Assembly (NCBI GenBank): GCA_900765095.1
Contig: CAAFRB010000082.1
Location: 62,001 to 126,000, forward strand
Direction: 5' to 3'
Source of the DNA: Clostridia bacterium
GTDB taxonomy: Bacteria; Bacillota; Clostridia; TANB77; UBA1234
DNA: 64,000 nt
Shown: positions 17,739-26,475 of the stretch, piece by piece
How positions within the stretch are numbered: the stretch's first letter is position 1
How the letters are laid out: each line of letters starts with the position of its first letter
Made by a program: the position numbers and the translations under genes
Notes under the pieces: model-generated
Told to the model about the DNA's origin: nothing
The model's database searches: none
What the model saw: only the letters and a program-made list of their open reading frames with translations

Positions 17739-20726
17739 TTATTCATTCTTCCTAATTATTTTACTCAAGTCTGAAATATTCAATGTTATAGATTCTTTTT
17801 TTATAGACTTTGTTTTATAATCACAACTTGGTCCTTCTGTTCTGTAGTTGCTACATCCATAAAATACACTATATTTTCCTTTTCTTTTTACAAGATATCC
17901 ACCACATTTAGGACAACGAGTCTTTGTATACAAGATTGATGTATCGTTAATTGTGTGGTTACAATAAGGGTAATTGGTGCATCCTAAAAATGATTTGCCA
18001 TTAGCTTCTCTTACTACTAATCTGCCCTTGCCACAATATGGACATTCAGGATTTTCTATAGTTGAATTTGAATATTCAATGCTTTCTTGCGGAATATTAG
18101 ATATTTTTCGTAAATCTTTATAAAAAATAGATTGTCTTTTATCTGGCACGATAAGATACGTTCTATTTTTTGTTCTTGTTATTGCAACGTAAAAAAGTCT
18201 TCTTTCTTCGGCATAAGTGTATGTATCTTTGTTTTGTAGCACCATTGATAAAACATTATCATCAGCTATTTTATTTGGAAAGCCTAAAAGAGTATTTTCC
18301 ATGTTTAATATAATTACATTGTCAGCTTCTAACCCCTTAGAAGAATGCACGGTTAAAAACTTCATCTTAATATCTGGATAAGTTCTGTATGTTACTTCAT
18401 CTGTATTTGGATTGTAGATTAATATATTGCTTAGAAAATTATTTATATCATACTTTGTTCTGCCTAATAGTAATATGTCCGAATTGTTGCCAAAATTATT
18501 ATAAATATCTCTAATTGCGGCATCTAATGCTTGCTTAGGATCTTTTAAGTATATCATTGCTTTAATAGGATTTTGTAATACTACTGATGAATTTAAGTTT
18601 TTCTTAATTTGTTCTGGATTAAGTTCAACAAATTTCTTTGCAATATTTAATAATGCTTGAGAATTCCTATATGTTTTTTCTATTTTTAATACATTGGTTT
18701 CACCGAAATATTTTTCAAAATTCGTAAACAAAGTTAAATCACTGCCAGAAAATCTATATATTGACTGCCAATCGTCACCAACACAAAACAACTTTGCACT
18801 TGTCTTATCAATTATGGACTTAATGAGCTTATATCTTCCTAAAGAAATATCTTGATATTCATCTATTATTATGTATTTGTATGTGAATTCTGTTATAGTT
18901 TCTTTTATATGCTTTGTTGATAAGTTTATCATATCGTTATAATCAATTTTCTTTTCAGAATTTAAAGTGTCTTGGTAATATTTTAAAATCGGTTTTACAA
19001 TTTCACAAAATGCTAAATTTCTTTGGGTGTCAAATGAATTCAATGAGGTTCTATATAATTTATAAAAATCATCATAAGAATAGCCGTTGGCTTTAAAAAG
19101 TTGTATAAATGTTTGAATTAACTTTTCAAACTCTTTGAAATGGTAATCTTCATTTTCTGCATATACTTTCTTGTATACGTCTAGAATATTTATAGGTTTA
19201 AGAACCACATTATTTTCTTCAAGCAACTTTTTTAGTTTATATGGCAACTCTACATTATGATTATAATACGAGTACGTTTCGATTAATTTAGTACCATTTT
19301 TAATATGGAAATTTCTTTTCCATTCCATGTCATATAGATATTTTTCTTCTTCCTTCTTAGATAGCCAAGGCAATCTACCATCTTCAGTTATACCAAAATG
19401 CTCTAAGTAAATATCGTAGTCAGTAAGATAAAAATCTGGACGCATAGCACGTTTACTATTTTCAGGTTTATAAGGATATTCTTTTTCATATTCGTAATTT
19501 ATTCCATTCATAAAAAGAAAGTTGGCGATTATGGCTTCCTCAGTACTCTTAACTCTTTCGCCTTTAATCGTATCTAACGACTTTTTCATATCATTTATTT
19601 TGGAATTAAGTAATTGAAAATTGTATTTAGATTTTAAAGTGGTTAAATCAGCTGTACTTTGGGTATCTATGTAATCTGATAAAGTTTCAAAATCACTTAA
19701 ATCTTTAGGCTCATTTAAATAATACAAAAAGAAATGCAAAATCTTTTCAACCTGCTCATCATCATTTACAATTTTTTCTTTAAAATATGAGGAAATTATG
19801 TCAGATAAATTATCGCAAATATTAGAACTGTTCAGTTTGAGAATGTCAAAACCTAATTTATGAAAGGTTACAGCTTGTATTGGAATGCCGAGATTATTTG
19901 AAATTCTATCGGTCATTTCTTTTGCAGATTTTTTAGTAAAAGATATAAGCAAAATATCCTTAGGATTAACACCTTTACATTCAACGAGATACTTAACTTT
20001 TGCAGCAATAGTCAACGTTTTACCACTACCAGCACCTGCGATTACAAGGCTGTTTGTATCATCAGTAACAACAGCTTTTCGTTGCTGAAAATCTAATGCT
20101 TTTCCATCTACATTGTCAAAGAAGTCATTGTATTTTTTTAGTTCATTATTTATATAAGCGTCATTCCACAGCTTTACATTTCTATTCAAATCAGAATATG
20201 TTTTAAAAAAGTGGTGTATGGGTTCGATATTAGTATTGGAAAAAGAATTTTTTTCAAAAAATTGAAAAGTTTCCTTAAACTCTTCTAATAGCTCATTCTT
20301 TTGTGCTGATGTAAAATAATTAAGTTTATATTCTTCAGTTCTACTAATAAACGAACCTGCTTTTTCGATGTAAAAATCATATAACTTCTTAACTTTATCG
20401 TTTTTAAAAACGACGAATTTGGCTATTTCAATATTTCTTTCATTATTCTTGACTAGAATATCTTTCTTGATTCCAAGAGAATTATATTTAGTTATAAATT
20501 TTTTTACTTTAGCAGAATTAAATTTCCTCTTTGAAAAGAAGTTATAAACAGAAAGATACTCTTCTAATACTTGAGAAATTGCATTTTCATTTGAATATAT
20601 ATCTTCTTTCTTTAAAACTTCGTTAAAATCATCAATCTTTTCTAAGTTGTTGAAATAATTCAGAAAATACATGAACAGACATATAAATAAACATAAACTA
20701 ATCAAAATAATTATTACAAGTAACAT
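17739..20726 (-). CDS. UvrD/Rep-family (helicase IV-like) ATP-dependent DNA helicase with two zinc ribbons
   Basis: The 995-aa protein is a superfamily 1 helicase: a Q-motif (LDFQQRKAVV, 211-220), Walker A GAGSGKT (231-237), motif II IIIDEYQDIS, and later helicase motifs including GDDWQSIYRF and VHSSKGLEAD. Residues 1-24 are a hydrophobic helix, unusual for this family. Two C-terminal four-cysteine ribbons (CPYCG...C...C and CPKCG...C...C) resemble topoisomerase I zinc ribbons. Between the motifs is an inserted segment with MRPDFYL and IYLEHFG, reminiscent of a PD-(D/E)xK fold. The start has a TAAGGAGA site. It is transcribed divergently from a NERD-HRDC gene, which suggests shared DNA repair or defence work. 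Confidence 0.88.
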   Translation of the reverse strand: MLLVIIILISLCLFICLFMYFLNYFNNLEKIDDFNEVLKKEDIYSNENAISQVLEEYLSVYNFFSKRKFNSAKVKKFITKYNSLGIKKDILVKNNERNIEIAKFVVFKNDKVKKLYDFYIEKAGSFISRTEEYKLNYFTSAQKNELLEEFKETFQFFEKNSFSNTNIEPIHHFFKTYSDLNRNVKLWNDAYINNELKKYNDFFDNVDGKALDFQQRKAVVTDDTNSLVIAGAGSGKTLTIAAKVKYLVECKGVNPKDILLISFTKKSAKEMTDRISNNLGIPIQAVTFHKLGFDILKLNSSNICDNLSDIISSYFKEKIVNDDEQVEKILHFFLYYLNEPKDLSDFETLSDYIDTQSTADLTTLKSKYNFQLLNSKINDMKKSLDTIKGERVKSTEEAIIANFLFMNGINYEYEKEYPYKPENSKRAMRPDFYLTDYDIYLEHFGITEDGRLPWLSKKEEEKYLYDMEWKRNFHIKNGTKLIETYSYYNHNVELPYKLKKLLEENNVVLKPINILDVYKKVYAENEDYHFKEFEKLIQTFIQLFKANGYSYDDFYKLYRTSLNSFDTQRNLAFCEIVKPILKYYQDTLNSEKKIDYNDMINLSTKHIKETITEFTYKYIIIDEYQDISLGRYKLIKSIIDKTSAKLFCVGDDWQSIYRFSGSDLTLFTNFEKYFGETNVLKIEKTYRNSQALLNIAKKFVELNPEQIKKNLNSSVVLQNPIKAMIYLKDPKQALDAAIRDIYNNFGNNSDILLLGRTKYDINNFLSNILIYNPNTDEVTYRTYPDIKMKFLTVHSSKGLEADNVIILNMENTLLGFPNKIADDNVLSMVLQNKDTYTYAEERRLFYVAITRTKNRTYLIVPDKRQSIFYKDLRKISNIPQESIEYSNSTIENPECPYCGKGRLVVREANGKSFLGCTNYPYCNHTINDTSILYTKTRCPKCGGYLVKRKGKYSVFYGCSNYRTEGPSCDYKTKSIKKESITLNISDLSKIIRKNE

Positions 20727-20877
20727 ATAAATCTCCTTAAACCACGTTTATACCATTATAACATAAGATTACATATATTGGTAGACATAATTTTGAAACC
20801 TGAATTTAGATAAAGACTATACTTGAACGTCAAAATATGGTAAAATATGTATAAATATGCGAAAAGTGGTGATATAT

Positions 20878-22146
20878 ATGTCATTATTTGAAAAATTTCA
20901 AAGAACAGTATTTGTAAAAGATGATAGTGAATTGGAAGAAAAATTAAATAGTTTAAAAGCAATAAGAGATAAAGTTGTAGAAAAAGACGAAATAGAGAAG
21001 GAAATTAAAATTTCTGAACTTGGTCTTATTGGAGAAAAAAGAATTGAATATGAGTTAAAATGTGCAAATATTGGAATGTATGTGTTACATGATGTTAATG
21101 TAGTTGTGGACGAACTAACAGCGCAGGTGGATTGGGTGGTTATAACACCAGCATACTGCTACTTGATAGAATGTAAAAATCTGATAGGAAATGTTACAGT
21201 AAATTCACAAGGAGAATTCAGAAGGTACTATCAATATAAAGGAAAAAAGATAGCAGAAGCAATATATTCGCCATACAGGCAAGCAGTAAGGCATAAAGAA
21301 ATATGGAAAAAAGACTGGTGCACACGCAGGGGAAAAATAAAAATCTTTTTGGAAAACGATATATTTGAAAATTGGTACAAACCACTCGTTGTGTTTGCAA
21401 ATCCAAATGGCATTTTAGATATAAAGTATGCACCTGCTGAAATTAAGAGAAGTATTGTAAAAGTAGACAATTTGATTGAATACTTTAAGGCTGACATTAT
21501 GAGAAAAGGTACATCAGAATTAGATGGTAGAAAAAACATGGAAGAAAATGCTATAGGAATATTGAAAAAAATAAATAAGAAAGTTAGAAAAGACTATACA
21601 AAACAGTATACATTAATCCAAGAAAATAGTGATAAAGAACAAAATATAAGAGCTGGTGGCGAAGCAAAGTGCGTTGAAGGCACTGCGACAGGAAATAAAG
21701 AAGTTGAGAATCAGACAGGTGAAAGGCAAGTTGATGAAGGCAAGGCCACTGAACGTGAACCCGTTGAAAACAAGACACTTGAAAGGAAAGCTGTTGAAGG
21801 TAAAGTAGTCGAAATTAGAGAGGCTGAAAACAAAGGAATTGAAAGTAAAAATGTTGAAACTAAAGACCTTGAAGTCGGGGTGTTACTTAATAAAACAGAT
21901 GAAAAAGATAATGATAGTATTCAAAAAGAATTAAGAGAAGAATTATTAAAGTTTCGAAAAGAGAAAAGTAGAAACATGAATGTGCCAGCGTATTACGTAT
22001 TCACAAATGACGAAATGAATAAAATCATAGAAGAAAAACCGAAAACGATAGAAGAATTAAGGAAAAACAATATTCTAAGCCAAATAAAAATAAAATGCCA
22101 TGGAAAAGAAATTGTAAAAATAGTTGGTGAATGTGTTAAAAGATAG
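20878..22146 (+). CDS. NERD nuclease-like domain protein with C-terminal HRDC domain
   Basis: This is a protein of about 422 aa. Residues 45-200 fit a NERD (nuclease-related) domain: GEKRIEYEL, then QVDWVVI and YLIECKNL, giving a D-x(n)-ExK arrangement. A repetitive charged linker follows (about 265-335). The C-terminus (about 350-422) looks like an HRDC domain (VPAYYVFTNDEMNKI), which in RecQ helicases binds DNA. The start is the ATG at 20878 after GTGGTGA; an earlier in-frame ATG at 20857 lacks a site. The divergent neighbour is a helicase, so a nuclease-helicase pair is plausible. An extended -10 (TGGTAAAAT) lies just upstream. Confidence 0.82.
   Translation: MSLFEKFQRTVFVKDDSELEEKLNSLKAIRDKVVEKDEIEKEIKISELGLIGEKRIEYELKCANIGMYVLHDVNVVVDELTAQVDWVVITPAYCYLIECKNLIGNVTVNSQGEFRRYYQYKGKKIAEAIYSPYRQAVRHKEIWKKDWCTRRGKIKIFLENDIFENWYKPLVVFANPNGILDIKYAPAEIKRSIVKVDNLIEYFKADIMRKGTSELDGRKNMEENAIGILKKINKKVRKDYTKQYTLIQENSDKEQNIRAGGEAKCVEGTATGNKEVENQTGERQVDEGKATEREPVENKTLERKAVEGKVVEIREAENKGIESKNVETKDLEVGVLLNKTDEKDNDSIQKELREELLKFRKEKSRNMNVPAYYVFTNDEMNKIIEEKPKTIEELRKNNILSQIKIKCHGKEIVKIVGECVKR
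21670..21880 (+). repeat. Imperfect repeats coding the NERD-HRDC linker
   Basis: About seven degenerate copies of a roughly 30-base unit encode 9-11-residue blocks of the form VE-N/G-K-x-x-ER. It is probably a flexible charged linker whose length can change by slippage. Confidence 0.6.
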
Positions 22147-22332
22147 TTATCTTTCAGTCTTTTGTTTTTGAAGTATTCTTTAGTAATTTGTTAAAAATCT
22201 TGTGGACTATATAAGGTCAATGGTAAAAATAGATAAAGTCATGAGGAGTGATTACAATAAAAGGTTAGACTATAAAGCAGTTATGGTGTACAATGAGAAA
22301 AGTAGAAAACAATAAAAGTTTGAGGTGATGAA

Positions 22333-23208
22333 ATGTCATTTAGTCATATAAATACATATTGGAAAGACATAGACAAACAACTTATGAAGTATCTAGATAG
22401 ATATTTTGAAATTAGATTTGGAAGCGGCGAAAACGAAAATAGTGAACCAATACGAGAAAATGAACGAGGGGCACTAATAGGTTATATACAGTCATTTGAT
22501 GACAAAAATGGGAAATGGCAAGAAAGATTAGAAGCAATAAGAAAAGAACTAATCAAGCAAAATCAAAATAAAGAAATAGGAGAAGATATAAGCTTGTTTC
22601 AGGATATTGATTTCACAAAATGTGGAATTGTGGATAGAATAAAGATGCCACTAAGGATATTGTATAAATCAAAATATAGCGAATTATTAAATGAGCAAAA
22701 ACCAGCAATTGAATACGATGAGGATGGAAATATACAAAAAATAAATATAGAACCAGAAAAACTAAAATCGGCAATCAACTTATTCGCATTAACGGGAGCG
22801 TTAGCAAATAGAATTGCACATTCTACAAGCGACATAGAAGAAGTAGCAGAAGCGTATGAATGTAAGCATCAAATGATAGCATATTTAATAACAGCATTGT
22901 ATGACCACAATAAAATATCAAACCAAAAAATAGAATGCAGATTTGCAAAAGCACCATCCAAAAAAGATGGACACGCATATCCAACACTTACAGTCAAACT
23001 CCCTCAAATCGGGAAAATATCACTTCACTATGGTGGTTCAGAAGGAGTAATGACAATGCTGTACGATAGCTTGCCACAGAGATTCAAAGAAGACATAAAT
23101 GCAATAAACCAACTAAACTTAGGAAACATAGGAGATATAAAAACTCAAAACATACCGGGAGTACAAGCCTTGCTGGACTTACCAAAAATCGAAAGAGAAA
23201 CAAGATAA
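22333..23208 (+). CDS. Hypothetical cytoplasmic protein
   Basis: The 291-aa protein is not recognised. It is soluble, mostly helical in the first 200 residues, with an NRIAHST segment and a strand-rich end. GAGGTGATGAA precedes the ATG. It is the first of three closely spaced plus-strand genes (gaps of 13 and 8 bases) ending in a deoxyribosyltransferase-like gene, so a shared function is likely. Confidence 0.7.
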   Translation: MSFSHINTYWKDIDKQLMKYLDRYFEIRFGSGENENSEPIRENERGALIGYIQSFDDKNGKWQERLEAIRKELIKQNQNKEIGEDISLFQDIDFTKCGIVDRIKMPLRILYKSKYSELLNEQKPAIEYDEDGNIQKINIEPEKLKSAINLFALTGALANRIAHSTSDIEEVAEAYECKHQMIAYLITALYDHNKISNQKIECRFAKAPSKKDGHAYPTLTVKLPQIGKISLHYGGSEGVMTMLYDSLPQRFKEDINAINQLNLGNIGDIKTQNIPGVQALLDLPKIERETR

Positions 23209-23221
23209 AAGGAGAAAAGAG

Positions 23222-23431
23222 ATGGAACTATACGAAAAAATAAAAAAATTCGTTGCCATAAAACCAGTAGCAATGAATATTGGAACATATCTAAAAGACG
23301 CATCACAAGTGTGCAAGATATACTATGAAATGAACATGTTAGAAAGATTAGAAAATCGCGAAGAAGCAGTAAAAAAAGAAAAAGAACTAGAAAAAGAAAT
23401 GGCAAAAATACTAGAAAAGTGGGGAGAGTAG
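23222..23431 (+). CDS. Small helical protein
   Basis: The 69-aa protein starts with a short mixed segment and ends in a highly charged helix rich in Glu and Lys, probably a coiled coil. AAAGGAG precedes the ATG. It lies between the 291-aa gene and the deoxyribosyltransferase-like gene in one operon. No family is recognised. Confidence 0.6.
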   Translation: MELYEKIKKFVAIKPVAMNIGTYLKDASQVCKIYYEMNMLERLENREEAVKKEKELEKEMAKILEKWGE

Positions 23432-23439
23432 GGGAAAAA

Positions 23440-23736
23440 ATGAAAGTTGTAACATTATGTGGAAGCATGAAATTTCAAGATGAAATGATGAAAATAGCAG
23501 AAAAACTAGCACTTGACGGAGAATGCGTACTTACACCAGTATACATGGTGACTCAACATCCAGAGATTACTGATGAAGAAATAAAACGACTAAAAAAAGA
23601 ACAACTAAAAAGAATAGAACTATCAGACGAAATCTTTGTCGTAAATGTTGGTGGATACGTTGGAGAAGGCACCATAGCAGAGATTGAGTATGCGAAAAAG
23701 ATAGGAAAAGAAGTAGAGTGGTTGGAGGAATGTTGA
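23440..23736 (+). CDS. Nucleoside 2-deoxyribosyltransferase-like protein
   Basis: The 98-aa protein begins VVTLCGSMKF, the nucleotide-binding start of the family, and has ELSDEIFVVNVGGYVGEGTIAEIEYAKKIGK, which matches the conserved acidic and GxxTxxEIxYA segments. Such enzymes cut or swap nucleobase-deoxyribose bonds, and short versions also occur in nucleotide-pool and phage-defence settings. The start at 23440 is chosen because an in-frame upstream start gives residues outside the fold. Last gene of a three-gene operon, ending with TGA. Confidence 0.75.
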   Translation: MKVVTLCGSMKFQDEMMKIAEKLALDGECVLTPVYMVTQHPEITDEEIKRLKKEQLKRIELSDEIFVVNVGGYVGEGTIAEIEYAKKIGKEVEWLEEC

Positions 23737-23829
23737 GAGGTAAGATGATTTAAAATAAAGACGTGAGTAGGTGAAATACTCATAACTCTAAGGTGAGTTT
23801 GAATTAATTTTACTTTGTGATTTTGATTT

Positions 23830-23864
23830 AATCGTTACAGCTTAAATGGTTGTAGCGATTTTTG
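23830..23864 (+). terminator. Terminator after the deoxyribosyltransferase-like operon
   Basis: AATCGTTACA (23830-23839) and TGTAGCGATT (23851-23860) pair with one G-U, followed by TTTT. Confidence 0.7.
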
Positions 23865-23977
23865 ATATTCTCCAATTAGTTAACGATAATGACTAAAAAT
23901 AGACATTTTATGTGAAATTGGGGAAAAGTTGGGGAAGAAAATCCCCTAAAACGTTTATATTTCTAATAAAAATTCAG

Positions 23978-24070
23978 TAAAAGACTATGGGAAACCTAAT
24001 TTTATAAATAGTAGTCTTTTACGTTACAGATATAATCGTTGGAACAAAATTGAAAATTTTGACAACGATT
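23978..24070. repeat. Two hairpins at the integrase end of the mobile element
   Basis: TAAAAGACTA (23978-23987) pairs with TAGTCTTTTA (24012-24021). A nested hairpin follows: AATCGTTG (24034-24041) with CAACGATT (24063-24070), enclosing CAAAATT/AATTTTG. They lie just past the 3' end of the integrase gene, where an attachment site is expected. They may be terminators or integrase arm sites. No att core could be identified. Confidence 0.55.
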
Positions 24071-24121
24071 TATTTTTATCGTGAAAAGTCTAATGACTTT
24101 AGTGAAATCTGAAAAAAGATT

Positions 24122-25321
24122 TTAGACTAATTTTTGTTGTGGTAGTAGCAAGTGCTCTAAAGCGTTTCCTGCATTTCTATTATGAGAAATGATAGGATGC
24201 ACATAGAAATTAAATGTTGTTGTAATTTGTGCATGCTCTAATCTTGCTGCCACGACTGCTACATCTATATTTTGTGATATTAAAAGTGTAGCATTTGTGT
24301 GTCTTAATCCGTGAAAGTTAATTACAGGTAGTCCTATTTGTGCAACATATTTTACAAACCATTTGCTAATTGTAGAAGGGTGCATAGGTTTGCCATCAGC
24401 TTGTACAAATAACCTATCAGAATCAGTCCATAATTCACCATAAATGGATTTTTGTTCTTCATACCATAACTTATATTCCTCAAGCAGAGAAATTACGAAA
24501 TCTGGAATTGCTACTTTTCTAATAGAGCTTTCTGTTTTAGGCGTTTTTGTAAATACACCTTTGTCTGCTAAATATTGACGTGAACGATTTATACTTATAA
24601 TTCCAGTTTTAAAATCAACATCTTGCCATTCTAATCCCATTAATTCACCAAGCCTTACACCAGTAAATACTGTTAAAATGATTGCAACTTTGTATTTGAT
24701 TTGATCTTCGCCAAGTGTTGTTAAATTTTCTAATAATACTTTACATTGCTCATCATCATAGTATCTTCTTTTAGGTTTTTTAGCTTTTGGTGGTTGAACA
24801 CGTTCAGCAGGATTAGATATAATTAGTTGCCAATAAACTGCTTTATGAAGCATTGCTCTTAATAATCTGTGATGCTCTAATATTGTTTTACCAGATAAGG
24901 GTTTTAATGTTTTCTTTCCATTGTTGTCCTTTTTTCTGACTAACTGAGTATCTCTACTAAGTAAATCATAAAAATGCATGATGTCAGTTGGTTTGATTTT
25001 GGTAATATAGAAATGTCCAAAGTAGGGTAGAAGTCTTGTTTCTAATATTCTACAATATCTTTTGTATGTTGATGGTGCAAGTTCTTTTGAAGCATAGTCT
25101 CTTTTCCATACTTCTGTGAATTCGGAGAATTTTAAAGATTTTCCTTCTACAAACATTCCATTTTGAACATCGGCAACGAATTTTGCTAGTTCTATTTCTG
25201 CTTCTTTTTTGGTTCCGTGTATTGTTTTTGTTTTCTTTATAGGTTTTCCTTGCAAGTCGTATCCTGCAAGACATACTAGTCTGTAACTATTTTTTTCTCT
25301 TTTTTCAATACTCCCAGCCAT
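24122..25321 (-). CDS. int: Site-specific tyrosine integrase
   Basis: The 399-aa enzyme integrates and excises the element. Residues 5-55 look like an AP2-like arm-binding domain, 65-170 like a SAM-like core-binding domain, and the C-terminal half is the catalytic domain: Arg in TGVRLGEL, Lys in TPKTESSIRKV, HGLRH, LEHAQ, and the nucleophile Tyr in TTFNFYVH. All catalytic residues are present. The ATG at 25321 lies 11 bases after AGGAGG; a GTG at 25333 overlaps that site and is less likely. The gene end faces the presumed left attachment site. Confidence 0.95.
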   Translation of the reverse strand: MAGSIEKREKNSYRLVCLAGYDLQGKPIKKTKTIHGTKKEAEIELAKFVADVQNGMFVEGKSLKFSEFTEVWKRDYASKELAPSTYKRYCRILETRLLPYFGHFYITKIKPTDIMHFYDLLSRDTQLVRKKDNNGKKTLKPLSGKTILEHHRLLRAMLHKAVYWQLIISNPAERVQPPKAKKPKRRYYDDEQCKVLLENLTTLGEDQIKYKVAIILTVFTGVRLGELMGLEWQDVDFKTGIISINRSRQYLADKGVFTKTPKTESSIRKVAIPDFVISLLEEYKLWYEEQKSIYGELWTDSDRLFVQADGKPMHPSTISKWFVKYVAQIGLPVINFHGLRHTNATLLISQNIDVAVVAARLEHAQITTTFNFYVHPIISHNRNAGNALEHLLLPQQKLV

Positions 25322-25373
25322 TACCTTTTTCACCTCCTTTCAGGCATACCTATGGGTGGGAGAAGATGTATAT

Positions 25374-26006
25374 TTAATCATAAAATTTTTTATCAAAATT
25401 ATTATGCCACGAAATAAAATCAAGTTCATAAAGAAGATTGTAATCATATTCATATACTTGCTCAAAATCAAGATTATATTGGGTAGTTTGAACATCAAAA
25501 CTATCAAGCAAATAACAATTTTTAAATTTATTAATGATCTTATTAAATCTATTTTGTTCAATTTTAGACTTATTTCTAATAAGATCATAAAGCAAGGCTT
25601 TAATATTTAAAATTCTTATTTCATTACCATTTTCAGTAATATATGAAGTTATATTTGAAATACTCAAAATATGCTCGACATCGGAATTTTTAATAAATAT
25701 ATTGTCTAAATTTTTATAAAAGTGTTGTTTAACTCTTGTATCATGTATTCTTAGTGCATTCCTCGCCGTACCTAAGTGTACTATTGGTGGTTCTTCAGTT
25801 AAAAAGTTTATATAGAAAAGTGCAGAATCTTTAACTAAAAAGCTTTTTGGATATTTTTTTAACAGTAATTCATACTTATTATAATTATTTCTCTGGTCTG
25901 AGTATATGCCACGCTCAATTTTAAATATTTTTTTAGACTTTATTGCATTAAGTAAATTATAATCATTTTTATAAAGTTTAAGTACTTCACTATAATTATA
26001 TAACAT
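25374..26006 (-). CDS. AbiEi-like antitoxin / transcriptional regulator
   Basis: The 210-aa protein has an N-terminal winged-helix-like segment ending KIERGIYSD, then YPKSFLVKDSALFYINFLTEEPP and ARNALRIHDTRVKQ, patterns of the AbiEi antitoxin family of type IV toxin-antitoxin systems. The usual AbiEii nucleotidyltransferase toxin is not next to it, so it is an orphan or has another partner. Two ATG codons lie in tandem; AGGAGG is 6 bases from the second (26006), so that one is chosen. It is followed by the integrase gene on the same strand. Confidence 0.6.
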   Translation of the reverse strand: MLYNYSEVLKLYKNDYNLLNAIKSKKIFKIERGIYSDQRNNYNKYELLLKKYPKSFLVKDSALFYINFLTEEPPIVHLGTARNALRIHDTRVKQHFYKNLDNIFIKNSDVEHILSISNITSYITENGNEIRILNIKALLYDLIRNKSKIEQNRFNKIINKFKNCYLLDSFDVQTTQYNLDFEQVYEYDYNLLYELDFISWHNNFDKKFYD

Positions 26007-26103
26007 CATGCACCTCCTTTTATGTAAATATATGACACTGATATGTGAGCAATTTCACAAATAAATTTTATTATAAAAATGTGAAAAAATCAATATTTCT
26101 AGC

Positions 26104-26132
26104 TTGACATATTAAAAAAATAGTGCTATTAT
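26104..26132 (+). promoter_or_regulatory. Promoter for the terminator-rich leader
   Basis: A perfect TTGACA (26104-26109), a 17-base spacer and TATTAT (26127-26132). It drives a leader of about 130 bases toward the small gene at 26267. Confidence 0.7.
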
Positions 26133-26159
26133 ACTGGTTGGGTAAGTATGCCTAGCAGG

Positions 26160-26188
26160 AGATTATCAATTTGATAGTCTTTTTTTTA
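26160..26188 (+). terminator. First leader terminator (attenuator candidate)
   Basis: AGATTATCA (26160-26168) and TGATAGTCT (26172-26180) pair with one G-U, followed by a run of Ts. An outer pair, TTGGGTAA (26138-26145) with TTGCCCAA (26189-26196), encloses the terminator. Confidence 0.75.
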
Positions 26189-26197
26189 TTGCCCAAA

Positions 26198-26237
26198 AGC
26201 ATCGAAATTAGTAAATCTGATTTTGGTGCTTTTTTTG
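26198..26237 (+). terminator. Second leader terminator
   Basis: AGCATCGAAATTAG (26198-26211) and CTGATTTTGGTGCT (26217-26230) form a 14-bp stem with three G-U pairs, followed by a run of Ts. It lies 30 bases before the start of the 42-aa gene. Confidence 0.78.
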
Positions 26238-26266
26238 TGCCATTTTTTTAGAAAGGAGGTATTGAA

Positions 26267-26395
26267 ATGAATAAGACAAAAATTCAAAAAGGCTATTACA
26301 TATTTAGGAGTAGTAGAAAAGATCCTAAAACAGGAAAAATAATATATGCTTCTCAATATGGTAAAAAAGCTTTTAAAATATGGATAAGCAAATAA
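26267..26395 (+). CDS. 42-aa basic peptide of the mobile element
   Basis: The open frame begins MNKTKIQKGYYIF and ends KKAFKIWISK. It is Lys-rich, with aromatic residues typical of a small nucleic-acid-binding fold. A strong AAAGGAGG lies 8 bases before the ATG. It has its own promoter, a two-terminator leader and a terminator after it, so it looks like a regulated control gene, perhaps for excision or transfer. No family is assigned. Confidence 0.6.
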   Translation: MNKTKIQKGYYIFRSSRKDPKTGKIIYASQYGKKAFKIWISK

Positions 26396-26401
26396 TAGTA
26401 G

Positions 26402-26432
26402 AAACAGTATTGCAGGTTAGTACTGTTTTTTA
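26402..26432 (+). terminator. Terminator after the 42-aa gene
   Basis: AAACAGTA (26402-26409) and TACTGTTT (26421-26428) form an 8-bp stem followed by T-rich sequence. Confidence 0.7.
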
Positions 26433-26438
26433 TTTGCT

Positions 26439-26473
26439 CTCAGAGAAAAGAAATGATAAATCTTTTCTCTGAG
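26439..26473. terminator. Perfect 12-bp hairpin at the end of the DUF6076 gene
   Basis: CTCAGAGAAAAG and CTTTTCTCTGAG are perfect inverted copies with an 11-base loop, ending 3 bases from the stop codon of the minus-strand gene. It probably protects or ends that transcript. Confidence 0.65.
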
Positions 26474-26475
26474 TA

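Noticed and set aside
22222..22320. 24-codon frame between the NERD gene and the 291-aa gene
   Set aside because: It has no ribosome site and no recognisable features.
23737..24121. Exact attachment core for the integrase
   Set aside because: I looked for a direct repeat shared with the 42-46 kb region and could not identify one with confidence by eye.
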